Source of the DNA: a virus
Virus record (IMG/VR): IMGVR_UViG_3300032883_000219
Span: 1-24,039 of that record
DNA: 24,039 bases
Direction: 5' to 3' (one strand)
Shown here: piece after piece, positions 15,249 to 21,635 of the stretch
Numbering within the stretch: position 1 is the first letter of the stretch
Layout: the number at the start of each line of letters is the position of its first letter
The notes under the pieces: generated by a model
Seen by the model: only the letters and a program-made list of their open reading frames with translations
Database searches by the model: none
Told to the model about the DNA's origin: nothing
Position numbers and translations under genes: made by a program

Positions 15249-16211
15249 TCATCCTAGTTTGCGCCGCTGCTTTTCAATCTCCCTTGCGAGCGATTCCATT
15301 TCCTTTTTGCGGCGTTCCTCGACCGTCTTTTGGATCTCTTCCGGCGTAAGTAGATTCTTGGCGTCCGCCGGCTCTCCGCCCACCAGGTCCGGCACCCGCG
15401 CCGGACGACTCGCCTCCTGTTCGTGCAGGAATGCTGTGATGTTATTTGAGAAAAACGACAGTGGCTTTCCCATCCGCAAATAGAACGGATCCCAGCTTTC
15501 GAGAAAGCGAATGATCGCCGCTTCGACGGTCGCAATCTCTAATCCGGGAGCTCTCCTGAGCATTCGCCTTAGGTCCTCGTGGTCTTTCGGGTGCGCAATG
15601 AAATCGTGAGATCGACAGTGGGCGAAGTGTTTTGAGAAGTACTCAAGGAGAGGAGCAAAGCGGGGGTCGGCGGCTTTCTCGCCGCCCCTTCTTTTGGTTG
15701 TAGTTGGTTGTAAATTGGTTGTCTGCAACTTCCATGCCTGTCCATCTCCTTGTGTCGACGCACTTTCATTGCCATTCTGAAAATGGAGAGTGGGGTTTTG
15801 CGCGGACTGTGGGGTGGTGTTTTCACCCCCCTCTGGTATGGTATTTTTAAGGGAGAGTGGGGTTTTTAAGGGAGAGTGGGGTTTTACTCCCCCTCTCACT
15901 TTCCACGTTTCCCAATCTTTGTTGATGGACCACTGTGCCGCTTTACGAAATCCGGGCCTCTTTGTCTGAAGCACGATATTCTTGCGCTGGAGCGTCACAA
16001 GCGCAGATCTCACCGAGTCAACGGGCCGCGCGGTTAGTTCCCTGAATTTAGATAGCGAAATATGCGCCTCTTTTCTTGTCCATCCCCAAGTCTCTCGGAT
16101 TACCACTCCCAAACAGGACCACTCCACGCTGCCGAGATCGGCGAGCAGTAGATGGTCCCAAATCTCATTGGCAATTCGGATGTGACCATTTTCCAGTTGC
16201 GGACGAGCCAT
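15249..16211 (-). CDS. replication initiator, lambda O-like
   Basis: 320 aa. The N-terminal ~95 residues match the phage replication protein O winged-helix domain (ENGHIRIANEIWDHLLLADL, then ETWGWTRKE and ISLSKFRELT). A linker at residues ~105-150 is encoded by repeated iterons, as in lambda O, where the origin lies inside the gene. The C-terminal part (DPFYLRMGKPLSFFSNNITA) and the charged terminal helix probably contact a helicase or loader. No P/DnaC-like loader is seen in this window, so the phage may recruit a host protein or encode one elsewhere. Confidence 0.85.
   Translation of the reverse strand: MARPQLENGHIRIANEIWDHLLLADLGSVEWSCLGVVIRETWGWTRKEAHISLSKFRELTARPVDSVRSALVTLQRKNIVLQTKRPGFRKAAQWSINKDWETWKVRGGVKPHSPLKTPLSLKNTIPEGGENTTPQSAQNPTLHFQNGNESASTQGDGQAWKLQTTNLQPTTTKRRGGEKAADPRFAPLLEYFSKHFAHCRSHDFIAHPKDHEDLRRMLRRAPGLEIATVEAAIIRFLESWDPFYLRMGKPLSFFSNNITAFLHEQEASRPARVPDLVGGEPADAKNLLTPEEIQKTVEERRKKEMESLAREIEKQRRKLG
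15694..15722. repeat. three phased TTGGTTGT boxes inside the initiator gene
   Basis: TTGGTTGT occurs at 15694, 15704 and 15715, with 10- and 11-bp spacing. The core TTGGTT is shared in the same orientation with the boxes at 14888-14917. It lies on the late side of the iterons and may be part of the origin or a regulator site. Confidence 0.65.
15785..15885. repeat. origin iterons within the initiator gene
   Basis: GGAGAGTGGGGTTTT occurs exactly at 15785, 15852 and 15871; the last two belong to a tandem 19-bp unit. A degenerate copy and inverted G-rich relatives lie between and beside them (about 15808-15835 and 15886-15900). They encode residues ~109-142 of the O-like protein, the same relative place as lambda ori. 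Confidence 0.8.
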
Positions 16212-16214
16212 CGT

Positions 16215-16676
16215 TCATAGTTCCGGCGGCAGAATAAAGGTACTTGATTCATTCAGTTCTTTTTGAAGCAAAGCCATCACATATCCCATATTGTGATGAA
16301 TCTTGGTTATCATTGGAGTCGTTCTTTTTGCTCCTTCTTCCAAAAACGAATCGTCGTCATCAAAGCCTTCGAGGTTTGAGAGACATGCCCAGGCCTTCCA
16401 CATAAAGTTCAGAGCTTCCGACAGATTTCCAGCAATTACGGTCCACTTCGGATCCGTCATTGTTACCCCGCGAAGGAATGCCTGACATCCTCTGCAGAGT
16501 CCAACGAGATCGCTTAGTTTTTCCGCGCCAAGCCTCTGAAAACTAATGTGATGGAAACAGTCCATATGATTCACATGACAACGCTCGCAGGATTCAAAAC
16601 AACGCTGCCGCACGGCCTCCCTAAGTAGACCCCACTCGCGACTGCTCATATACCGGTAGTACGCTTCTTTTTCCAC
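16215..16676 (-). CDS. HNH-like zinc protein, catalytic His missing
   Basis: 153 aa from GTG at 16676 with AAGGAG five bases upstream. Residues 30-64 show the HNH layout: CERC (30-33), FHHISFQRLG (41-50), then LSDLVGLCRGC (54-64). In active HNH enzymes the second CxxC is followed by His; here it is Gln65, so nuclease activity may be lost. The C-terminal half is helical and unassigned (YVMALLQKELNESS). It lies between the sponge-like gene and the replication initiator. It may bind DNA without cutting it. Confidence 0.6.
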   Translation of the reverse strand: MEKEAYYRYMSSREWGLLREAVRQRCFESCERCHVNHMDCFHHISFQRLGAEKLSDLVGLCRGCQAFLRGVTMTDPKWTVIAGNLSEALNFMWKAWACLSNLEGFDDDDSFLEEGAKRTTPMITKIHHNMGYVMALLQKELNESSTFILPPEL

Positions 16677-16686
16677 GTTGCTCCTT

Positions 16687-16983
16687 CTACAGCCCGCGGC
16701 CATTCAGCGCGATCGAGGCCTTCGCCATGTGAATCGCTTCCCGCAGTTTCCGGATCGCGTCCGTCCGATCTCTGCAGGGCGGGCAGACGTTCATGATCCC
16801 CAGCGCGGCGCTTTCACCCAGGTCAGACAGCACGTAGCAGCGCTTCTCGCTTTCCTCGTCGAGCTTGTGGTAGGAAAACAGTCCCCGCACGCTCTCCCGG
16901 TTTTGTGATCTCTCCTTCATATCAAGCTCCAGGAGCTGCCGCTTCAGCCGCTCCCGGGTGTTCTGAAATGAGTCGCGATACAT
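16687..16983 (-). CDS. Acb2/Tad1-like cyclic-nucleotide sponge candidate (anti-CBASS/anti-Thoeris)
   Basis: 98 aa from ATG at 16983, close to the ~94 aa of Acb2. The C-terminal hairpin segment matches what I recall of the Acb2/Tad1 hairpin family: LFSYHK (residues 35-40), a helix ending in NVCPPCRDRTDAIRKL (65-80), then REAIHMAKASIALNG (81-95). Family members carry F-x-YH, CPxSRE, LxxLEEA and ANAxIA at these places. Acb2/Tad1 oligomers bind cyclic di- or trinucleotides or cADPR isomers and so blunt CBASS or Thoeris signalling. The true start is uncertain: the frame is open upstream, with TTG at 17010 and a possible ATA at 17091 behind a strong AAGGGAG. It stands beside attP, a common place for accessory genes. 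Confidence 0.58.
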   Translation of the reverse strand: MYRDSFQNTRERLKRQLLELDMKERSQNRESVRGLFSYHKLDEESEKRCYVLSDLGESAALGIMNVCPPCRDRTDAIRKLREAIHMAKASIALNGRGL

Positions 16984-17111
16984 CGCTCCTGGATCCTGGC
17001 TGTCGGCCAAGTCCGCCAGCTCGCTGACCGTCTGGACCTGTCCCTGGTCTGGATTAACTGCGTTTTTGGTCTCTTTGTTCTGATCGTTTATTCGCTTCTC
17101 CCTTCGATTTG

Positions 17112-17130
17112 CACCGACAAAACGTCGGTG
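17112..17130. promoter_or_regulatory. perfect hairpin in the leader before the sponge-like gene
   Basis: CACCGAC and GTCGGTG form a 7-bp stem with a 5-nt loop. No T-run follows on the minus strand, so a simple terminator is unlikely. It could protect or regulate the leader of the gene at 16687-16983. Confidence 0.45.
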
Positions 17131-17180
17131 TTTCAGTGCGCTGCAAACCCCTCTCTTTCAAAAGAGGGCACAATTGACGC

Positions 17181-17418
17181 GTCCCGCTTTCGTCCCGCTC
17201 AAGGACGAAAAACAACTAAATTCTTCACGTTTTGAGGTGGGGGTGGAATCGGATAAGATGTTGAAGATATAAGGATTACTAAGGATTTCATCAAATGGTA
17301 ATGAGGACTTCGAATCCGCAGGCCGCCCGTTCGAGTCGGGCCGGGTGCGCCACTCCCTGCAACAACTTACGCCGATTTTGAAATTTTCCTCATTCATCGC
17401 TCGTCCCGCTTTTGTCCC
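17181..17418. other. attP: attP region: tRNA-Arg(UCG) 3' half flanked by repeated arm-like sites
   Basis: The core 17303-17352 (plus strand) is the 3' half of a tRNA: anticodon loop CTTCGAA, 3' anticodon strand TCCGC, T-arm GCCCG-TTCGAGT-CGGGC, acceptor CGGGTGC, then G and CCA at 17350-17352. The 5' anticodon strand has a mismatch and no 5' acceptor half is present, as expected if crossover lies in the anticodon region. A 16-bp sequence, GTCCCGCTTT(C/T)GTCCC, lies at 17181-17196 and 17403-17418 and may be integrase arm sites. Phage genes occur on both sides. The stretch from 16984 to 17389 otherwise holds only the leader of the sponge-like gene. Confidence 0.75.
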
Positions 17419-18496
17419 CTCTTTTATCATTCTGCAACTCGATTTCTTCTTCCGCCTGCGCCGACCGTACCGCCAAGTCCGCATGGCTGTCCACGTACTT
17501 GACATATCGCATCGTCGTCCGGATGTCGGAATGTCCCAGAAGTTCCTTCACCGTCCGCAGGTCGACGCCGTGCGTCATCCACGTCGTCGCCCTCATGTGC
17601 CGCAGCGTGTGAAACGTGATCCATTCGAGGCCCGCGGCCTTTCTCCCCCTCCTGAAGATCTTGTCGGGATTGAGCCACCGCCTGCCGTCAAGTCTCACCT
17701 GCCCCTGGTGAACGAATAGGTGTGGATTGCGAACAAACGGCACCAGGCTCCGCAGCTTCTCCATCGCGAAGTTCGAGAGCGGTATGGAGCGCACCTTTTT
17801 GCCCTTGGTCTTTTCCGTCAGGATCCGAGCGGCCTTCCAGTCTACCTGATCGCGGCGTAGATTGAGTGCTTCGTTCTTTCGGAAGCCCGTTTCTCCGAGC
17901 ACGGCAACAAATGCCGATATGACAGGATCGGGCATCGCGTCCACCAGCCGATGGTACTCTTCTACCGTGGGCAGCCGCAGCGCCTTCTCCTGTACTCTGA
18001 TCCCCGGAAACCTCACAAGCGGATGATGCTCGACCGCCCCGACTTCCAGGGCGTAGGAGAACATCTTCTTGATGGCCGCGATGTCCTTGTTGATCGTGCT
18101 GTCGGATACCTGACCTTTGCGTTTCTGCATGTAACTGTGCAAGTCCTGGCGGCGAAACTCGCCGAGCGGGATCGTGCCGAATTCGGCATTGAGTGTTCGA
18201 AACGACAGCTCGTAGCGGCTCCAGCTCGATAGTCTCGGTTTGCAGTACTCATCCCGGAATCGCTCCCAGAAGGAGGATACCGTCGCTGTCGCCTCAAGGG
18301 CTCCCACCAGCCCCGGCAAGACCGTGTCGAGCGTGCCGGACGCGATCGCGCCGCTCAGCCTATCGAAAACATCCTGCGCCATGGTCCTGTTTTCGTACCA
18401 GCGTCGGAAGCGCTTCATGCCGAGCTTGTTACGTGGCAGCCGCCGGCTCACTCCGTAGCGCCACTTGCCGTTCACCTTTCGCTTAATTATTCCCAT
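17390..18496 (-). CDS. int: tyrosine recombinase integrase
   Basis: 368 aa. Site-specific recombinase that joins attP to the host attB. An N-terminal arm-binding region with basic residues (residues 1-60) is followed by a SAM-like core-binding domain (~75-165). The catalytic residues are complete: R206 (GFRKNEAL), Lys in TKGKKVRS (231-234), H296-x-x-R299 (FHTLRH), H322 (LGHSD) and nucleophile Y331 (TTMRYVKY). The gene ends 38 nt before the tRNA-derived core, and one arm-like site overlaps its last codons. It overlaps the excisionase gene by 14 nt, so both are on one transcript. Confidence 0.93.
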   Translation of the reverse strand: MGIIKRKVNGKWRYGVSRRLPRNKLGMKRFRRWYENRTMAQDVFDRLSGAIASGTLDTVLPGLVGALEATATVSSFWERFRDEYCKPRLSSWSRYELSFRTLNAEFGTIPLGEFRRQDLHSYMQKRKGQVSDSTINKDIAAIKKMFSYALEVGAVEHHPLVRFPGIRVQEKALRLPTVEEYHRLVDAMPDPVISAFVAVLGETGFRKNEALNLRRDQVDWKAARILTEKTKGKKVRSIPLSNFAMEKLRSLVPFVRNPHLFVHQGQVRLDGRRWLNPDKIFRRGRKAAGLEWITFHTLRHMRATTWMTHGVDLRTVKELLGHSDIRTTMRYVKYVDSHADLAVRSAQAEEEIELQNDKRGDKSGTSDE

Positions 18497-18707
18497 GGTC
18501 TACCCACTTCGGCTGCGCGTCGAGCCAAGCATCCAGATCCTGCAGCAGAAAAATGCGATGACGCCCGATGCGCCGGCAAGGCACTTTCCCGAGGTCCGAG
18601 AGCTTGCGCAGCGTCTGCGCGTGCATGCCAAGATACTCCGCTGCCTCGGTTATCGGATATCCTCTCTTCGCCGGCACCTGGTACACGGCAGATAGTTTTC
18701 CGATCAT
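18483..18707 (-). CDS. excisionase-like helix-turn-helix protein
   Basis: 74 aa. YPITEAAEYLGMHAQTLRKL (residues ~17-36) and the following wing with RRIGRHRIFLLQDLDAWL match the MerR/HTH_17 excisionase fold. It directly precedes and overlaps the integrase gene, the usual place for a recombination directionality factor that bends attP arms and drives excision. TAGGAG stands upstream of ATG at 18707. Confidence 0.82.
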   Translation of the reverse strand: MIGKLSAVYQVPAKRGYPITEAAEYLGMHAQTLRKLSDLGKVPCRRIGRHRIFLLQDLDAWLDAQPKWVDHGNN

Positions 18708-18708
18708 T

Positions 18709-18810
18709 TCACGCTCCTACAATTTCTCGCCCGCAGCCCTTGCAGTGGTTTTTGTCCTCGTATTCGTATCCCTGGGCCACCAGATCAGTGTCAGTTCTCG
18801 AGAATGCCAT
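18709..18810 (-). CDS. 33-aa protein with CxxC motif
   Basis: A small gene between the excisionase and the 72-aa gene. ATG at 18810 overlaps the previous stop as TAATG, and its TGA ends 1 nt before the excisionase ATG. The product is acidic with a C-terminal CKGCG (residues 23-27), half of a zinc ribbon, so two copies might share one zinc. Gene packing and coding sense support it; function unknown. Confidence 0.6.
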   Translation of the reverse strand: MAFSRTDTDLVAQGYEYEDKNHCKGCGREIVGA

Positions 18811-19028
18811 TAAATCACCATGCGCAACGAGAAGGCCTGCGAGACGTGGGGCACCGGTTGCTCCTGCAGTTCCTGTTCAAACTGCGAGCTGTCGGCCGTC
18901 TTCGCGACCGCGACGAGGGTCACCAGGAGCACGAACTCCACACCGCCTTCAGTCTTGCCCAGCCAGATGCGCGCGGGAATCCCGTTCATCTCTACAATCT
19001 GATCCGTGCTTTCCACTGTGGCTCTCAT
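18810..19028 (-). CDS. small hypothetical protein
   Basis: 72 aa starting at ATG 19028 with GGGAGGGG upstream. It is predicted mainly beta at residues ~10-42 (IPARIWLGKTEGGVEFVLLV) and then polar with Gln and Glu. No family recognised. It lies in the early operon upstream of the excisionase and is coupled to the next gene by TAATG. Confidence 0.55.
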   Translation of the reverse strand: MRATVESTDQIVEMNGIPARIWLGKTEGGVEFVLLVTLVAVAKTADSSQFEQELQEQPVPHVSQAFSLRMVI

Positions 19029-19117
19029 GCATGCCCCTCCCTATGCGGTTGCGGATTTTTCAGCTTCCTCCGCCGGCGATTCCTGGAAAATGATCTCGTC
19101 CTCGTTTTCCCTCCCAT
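19025..19117 (-). CDS. possible 30-aa very basic peptide
   Basis: ATG at 19117 overlaps the preceding stop as TGATG and the ORF's TGA overlaps the next ATG as ATGA, the same junctions used by neighbouring genes. The product is strongly basic (NRRRRKLKNP). In another frame the same 90 bases read an acidic 27-aa peptide from TTG. Which of them, if either, is translated cannot be decided here. Confidence 0.3.
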   Translation of the reverse strand: MGGKTRTRSFSRNRRRRKLKNPQPHREGHA

Positions 19118-19854
19118 CACGCAATAATGGGGACGTCGAGCTTCTGCACCTCGAGGTACTGCCGGATCGCCTGGATGGCGTCGAGCTTCCACTTGCCACC
19201 ATCTGCCTCAAACAAGGCGCACTGGGGCTTGTCGCCCGGTTTGCTTCGCACGCGGAGCACGAACAGGCTCGCCGGCTGTTCGATCTCGCGGAAAGTCCGG
19301 AAAGGCCGCAGCTCGACCGGATTCGGGACCGCGACCTCTGCCACCAGGGCGACGCCGGCCTTCGCGGTCACCGCCTGGCTCACACCGTCGTCCGAGTGTT
19401 CGCGGACCGCCGACTCCTTGATTGTCCCGATCACTCGCAGGACCTGGGCGCGCTCATGGGTGTCGAGAAACAGGGTCTGAAGGCTGACGACGAATGATTC
19501 GTGGTCGTAGAATTGCCCAAATGCAAAGGACTTCCCGAAGAGGTCCTCGAAAGCCGCGGTAATGAACGTATCGCGCTGCCTGCAGTCGCCATAGAGATTC
19601 GAGATCAGATGCACCTGGCTGTGACTCTCCACATGGATCGTGCAGGTAGCTTTGCAGACGTCTGCAGCGCGGTTTTTGACGTAATCGATGAATCCCGTAA
19701 GGGTCGCGACCTTGAGAGTCCCGGGTTGTGCGAGCTTCCTGTCTGGAAGGAGATGGACGGGCCTGGTAGCATACTCTTTGCCCTCGGCGTCCTTCAGAAT
19801 CTCGGTTTTCACTGCAGCCTGGAGTTCCTTAATGGTAAGGTCACTAATCGCCAT
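19117..19854 (-). CDS. conserved phage protein of unknown role (DUF2303/YfdQ-like)
   Basis: 245 aa. It reads like a widespread phage protein found in early operons: LPDRKLAQPGTLKVATLTGF near the start, IHVESHSQVHLIS (residues ~73-85), FVVSLQTLFL, DDGVSQAVTAKAGVALVAEV (~154-173), and the strongly conserved NPVELRPFRTFREIEQP (~177-193), ending ALFEADGGKWKLDAIQAIRQ. The name DUF2303/YfdQ-like is from memory. No catalytic site is evident. It follows a partner gene that usually accompanies it and overlaps it by 11 nt, with AGGAG upstream. A nucleic-acid or recombination role is often guessed, not shown. Confidence 0.6.
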   Translation of the reverse strand: MAISDLTIKELQAAVKTEILKDAEGKEYATRPVHLLPDRKLAQPGTLKVATLTGFIDYVKNRAADVCKATCTIHVESHSQVHLISNLYGDCRQRDTFITAAFEDLFGKSFAFGQFYDHESFVVSLQTLFLDTHERAQVLRVIGTIKESAVREHSDDGVSQAVTAKAGVALVAEVAVPNPVELRPFRTFREIEQPASLFVLRVRSKPGDKPQCALFEADGGKWKLDAIQAIRQYLEVQKLDVPIIA

Positions 19855-20260
19855 CGGCTACTTCTCCTGTCTGAAAATTTACGGCGGTTGGTTTGGCTGG
19901 CTCATCGAATAGAGAGGGCTGATTCGGGTTGTTTTCCACCGCGAAGCATCGGCCCCCATGCTTTCCGAAATAGAACATCGTCCCCAAGCCCTGGATAGGT
20001 CCGGTTTTGGATGTCACCTGAATCGAGACGGCGCCGATGCGTCGGTCGTTGCCTGGCTTGATCCGGAGCTTGAGGTTGATTTCACGAACCGCCTCCGGGT
20101 CCGTGTTTGGATCTAAAATGTTCGATACTACGCGCGATAACTCCTCGTCAAAATGCTCCGCGACCGCACCTCCGACGAGGTTGTAAAGCGTGACCGGTTC
20201 TTCTTTAGGCATTTGCCCCCCTTTTGTGGAAACCTCTCCGACAGAAACTATTGGTTTCAT
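19844..20260 (-). CDS. conserved phage protein, partner of the DUF2303-like gene
   Basis: 138 aa from ATG at 20260, which overlaps the preceding stop (ATGA) with GGAGG upstream; an internal ATG at 20212 also has a G-rich site. The core LYNLVGGAVAEHFDEELSRV (residues ~25-44) and DPEAVREINLKLRIKPGNDR (~54-73) match a family of unknown function often next to the 245-aa type. The tail, with FAVENNPNQPSLF, is characteristic of the family. The two products may act together. Confidence 0.55.
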   Translation of the reverse strand: MKPIVSVGEVSTKGGQMPKEEPVTLYNLVGGAVAEHFDEELSRVVSNILDPNTDPEAVREINLKLRIKPGNDRRIGAVSIQVTSKTGPIQGLGTMFYFGKHGGRCFAVENNPNQPSLFDEPAKPTAVNFQTGEVADGD

Positions 20261-20739
20261 GCGGCCTCCGGATGAGAGATGCGCTTATGCTGCTCGAACA
20301 TCACAGCGTTACTGAATACCTTCGGGCAGTGCGGACACGGATATTTTCCGTCGCGAGAGGCAATCAGATCTCTCCAATGCGCAGCATGACGCGCCCTGGC
20401 ACACACTTTGCACTCGCCGGTGTGACCATCCCTGCATTGCGCGTTCGTCGGATACTCCGCCAGGATCTTGGTTTTCCCGCATTTATGGCAGGCCTTCTCG
20501 GTTCTGGTCTTTGCGTCCTGGCTCCCACTTTGCTTCGGTGGCTTCCGTTTCCGCATGCTCCTGGCCACCTTCTTGACGGCCTCGGGAGGGCATACGGTCA
20601 CCTGAACAACCGGTTCCATCACCTCTTTGACGATCGTCTCTACACCAAGAAGCTCGTCAATGGCCGCGAGCGTCTTGTCGATCTTCCAGCGCCAGGCGCG
20701 GAGATTTGTGGCGGTATCCTTGAGGGATTCAAGATTCAT
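20257..20739 (-). CDS. phage protein with zinc ribbon and C2H2 zinc finger
   Basis: 160 aa. Residues 84-113 form a zinc ribbon (CHKC at 84-87, CKVC at 110-113) of the kind seen in endonuclease VII-like or HNH leaders. Residues 135-156 form a classical C2H2 finger (CPHC, then His151 and His156; C-x2-C-x12-H-x4-H). The first 80 residues are helical and then basic (SMRKRKPPKQ). GAGGTG precedes ATG at 20739. DNA binding is very likely; a nuclease core is not seen. C2H2 fingers are uncommon in bacterial viruses. Confidence 0.7.
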   Translation of the reverse strand: MNLESLKDTATNLRAWRWKIDKTLAAIDELLGVETIVKEVMEPVVQVTVCPPEAVKKVARSMRKRKPPKQSGSQDAKTRTEKACHKCGKTKILAEYPTNAQCRDGHTGECKVCARARHAAHWRDLIASRDGKYPCPHCPKVFSNAVMFEQHKRISHPEAA

Positions 20740-20753
20740 GAGTGCACCTCGTA

Positions 20754-20963
20754 TCAGGTTATTGGAATTGAGGCCTTAGCCACGCTGCGGAGATAAGCCT
20801 CGGGATCCTCGCAACTGCGGTGCCGGATCCGGCCGTCGCTGCAGAACACGTACTTGTGATTGCGCTGAATCGGCTTGCCGCATTCGGCGCAGACTTTTTT
20901 GGGAACGTGATCCATTCGATGACCACAGGTGGGACAGGTCAGGTTCAAGAGCGACGCAACCAT
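20754..20963 (-). CDS. small double zinc-ribbon protein
   Basis: 69 aa. Two zinc-binding knuckles, CPTC (residues 10-13) and CAEC (25-28), and a further Cys/His set near CSDGRIRHRSC. The start overlaps the previous stop as TAATG. Role unknown; part of the run of small zinc proteins in the early operon. Confidence 0.6.
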   Translation of the reverse strand: MVASLLNLTCPTCGHRMDHVPKKVCAECGKPIQRNHKYVFCSDGRIRHRSCEDPEAYLRSVAKASIPIT

Positions 20964-21259
20964 TACAACACTTTCACCTTCAAGGTACTCACTTCAGAAC
21001 AGGTCTCAGGAACGACCATAGGAGAATTAACCCCGCCAGCACAATCGTGAAACAAAACGCTGCCGCCCCGAGAATCGGATCCAATCGCTTCGCGTGGGTC
21101 ATCTTCATGTTTCCTGCACAATCCGCAAATCCAGCCCTTTCCACTGTCGCGCCAGCCGGCGGCAGCCGCCAGGGAACGGACCGTGATGCGCGGTGCGCGT
21201 GAAATGAACGAGTCTTTTCTCTGGCAGCGCAGGCACTTGATAACAAGGGAGCAGATCAC
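20963..21259 (-). CDS. zinc-ribbon protein
   Basis: 98 aa from GTG at 21259 (GTGA overlap with the gene before). CLRC (residues 9-12) and CGLC (45-48) flank ITVRSLAAAAGWRDSGKGWI, a pattern seen in small phage zinc ribbons of about 60 aa. The last ~45 residues are less protein-like and overlap a membrane-protein frame, but the stop is coupled to the next gene as TAATG, which supports the full length. Function unknown. Confidence 0.6.
   Translation of the reverse strand: MICSLVIKCLRCQRKDSFISRAPRITVRSLAAAAGWRDSGKGWICGLCRKHEDDPREAIGSDSRGGSVLFHDCAGGVNSPMVVPETCSEVSTLKVKVL
20989..21108 (-). CDS. possible nested 39-aa membrane protein
   Basis: Lies wholly inside the 3' part of the zinc-ribbon gene in another frame. 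ATG at 21108 has AGGA just upstream. The product has a short basic start (MKMTHAKRLD) and one strong transmembrane helix (AAFCFTIVLAGLILLWSF). Either this gene or the tail of the overlapping frame could be the chance reading; both signals are present. Confidence 0.4.
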   Translation of the reverse strand: MKMTHAKRLDPILGAAAFCFTIVLAGLILLWSFLRPVLK

Positions 21260-21432
21260 CGGAGGTACCTCTCAAGAATGAAGGGACGCCAGCCCGCGCG
21301 TCGAAGCATGCCTACCCAGTCCGGATCGCGATCGATGCGCGGATGCATCCCGATGCGCTCCAGGAGCAGAATCAGACACCTGAAGTACTCAAAAATCCTG
21401 TGCTCTCCGCTGTTTTCCATCCAGAGAATCAT
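21256..21432 (-). CDS. 58-aa hypothetical protein
   Basis: ATG at 21432 overlaps the previous stop (ATGA), and its TGA overlaps the next start (GTGA). The sequence is helical with hydrophobic and basic residues (IFEYFRCLILLLERIGM, then WVGMLRRAGWRPFIL). It has no recognised family. Perfect coupling on both sides supports it as real. Confidence 0.65.
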   Translation of the reverse strand: MILWMENSGEHRIFEYFRCLILLLERIGMHPRIDRDPDWVGMLRRAGWRPFILERYLR

Positions 21433-21635
21433 TTCTGTTTGTCCTCCATCAGAAATTCGCCGATGGGTTTCAATGCATGAAATTCCTCACCGGTGATCTC
21501 AAGCGCATTGTTGTCCGCGTCGAGGACGAAATACCTGATACGGACATTCGGCTTGCGCGCTGCAAAGAAGAACATGAAGGCCACCATCCCAGCCAAATAT
21601 CCAACCAGGAAAAGCACTACCTCGCGAGCGTGCAT
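21429..21635 (-). CDS. small single-pass membrane protein
   Basis: 68 aa. One N-terminal transmembrane helix (residues ~6-25, VVLFLVGYLAGMVAFMFFFA) followed by a short soluble beta part (VRIRYFVLDADNNALEIT). It overlaps the resolvase gene by 19 nt. No known family. A membrane-associated accessory role, such as superinfection exclusion, is possible but unsupported. Confidence 0.6.
   Translation of the reverse strand: MHAREVVLFLVGYLAGMVAFMFFFAARKPNVRIRYFVLDADNNALEITGEEFHALKPIGEFLMEDKQK

Noticed and set aside
15694-15885. CRISPR array
   Set aside because: Repeats are 8-19 bp, lie within a coding gene and have no regular unique spacers.
17275-17352. Complete tRNA gene
   Set aside because: The 5' acceptor strand is missing and the 5' anticodon strand is mismatched; only the 3' half is present.
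17158-17505. 115-codon frame across the att core
   Set aside because: It includes the antisense reading of the tRNA 3' end (RTRPDSNGRPAD), a well-known false ORF.
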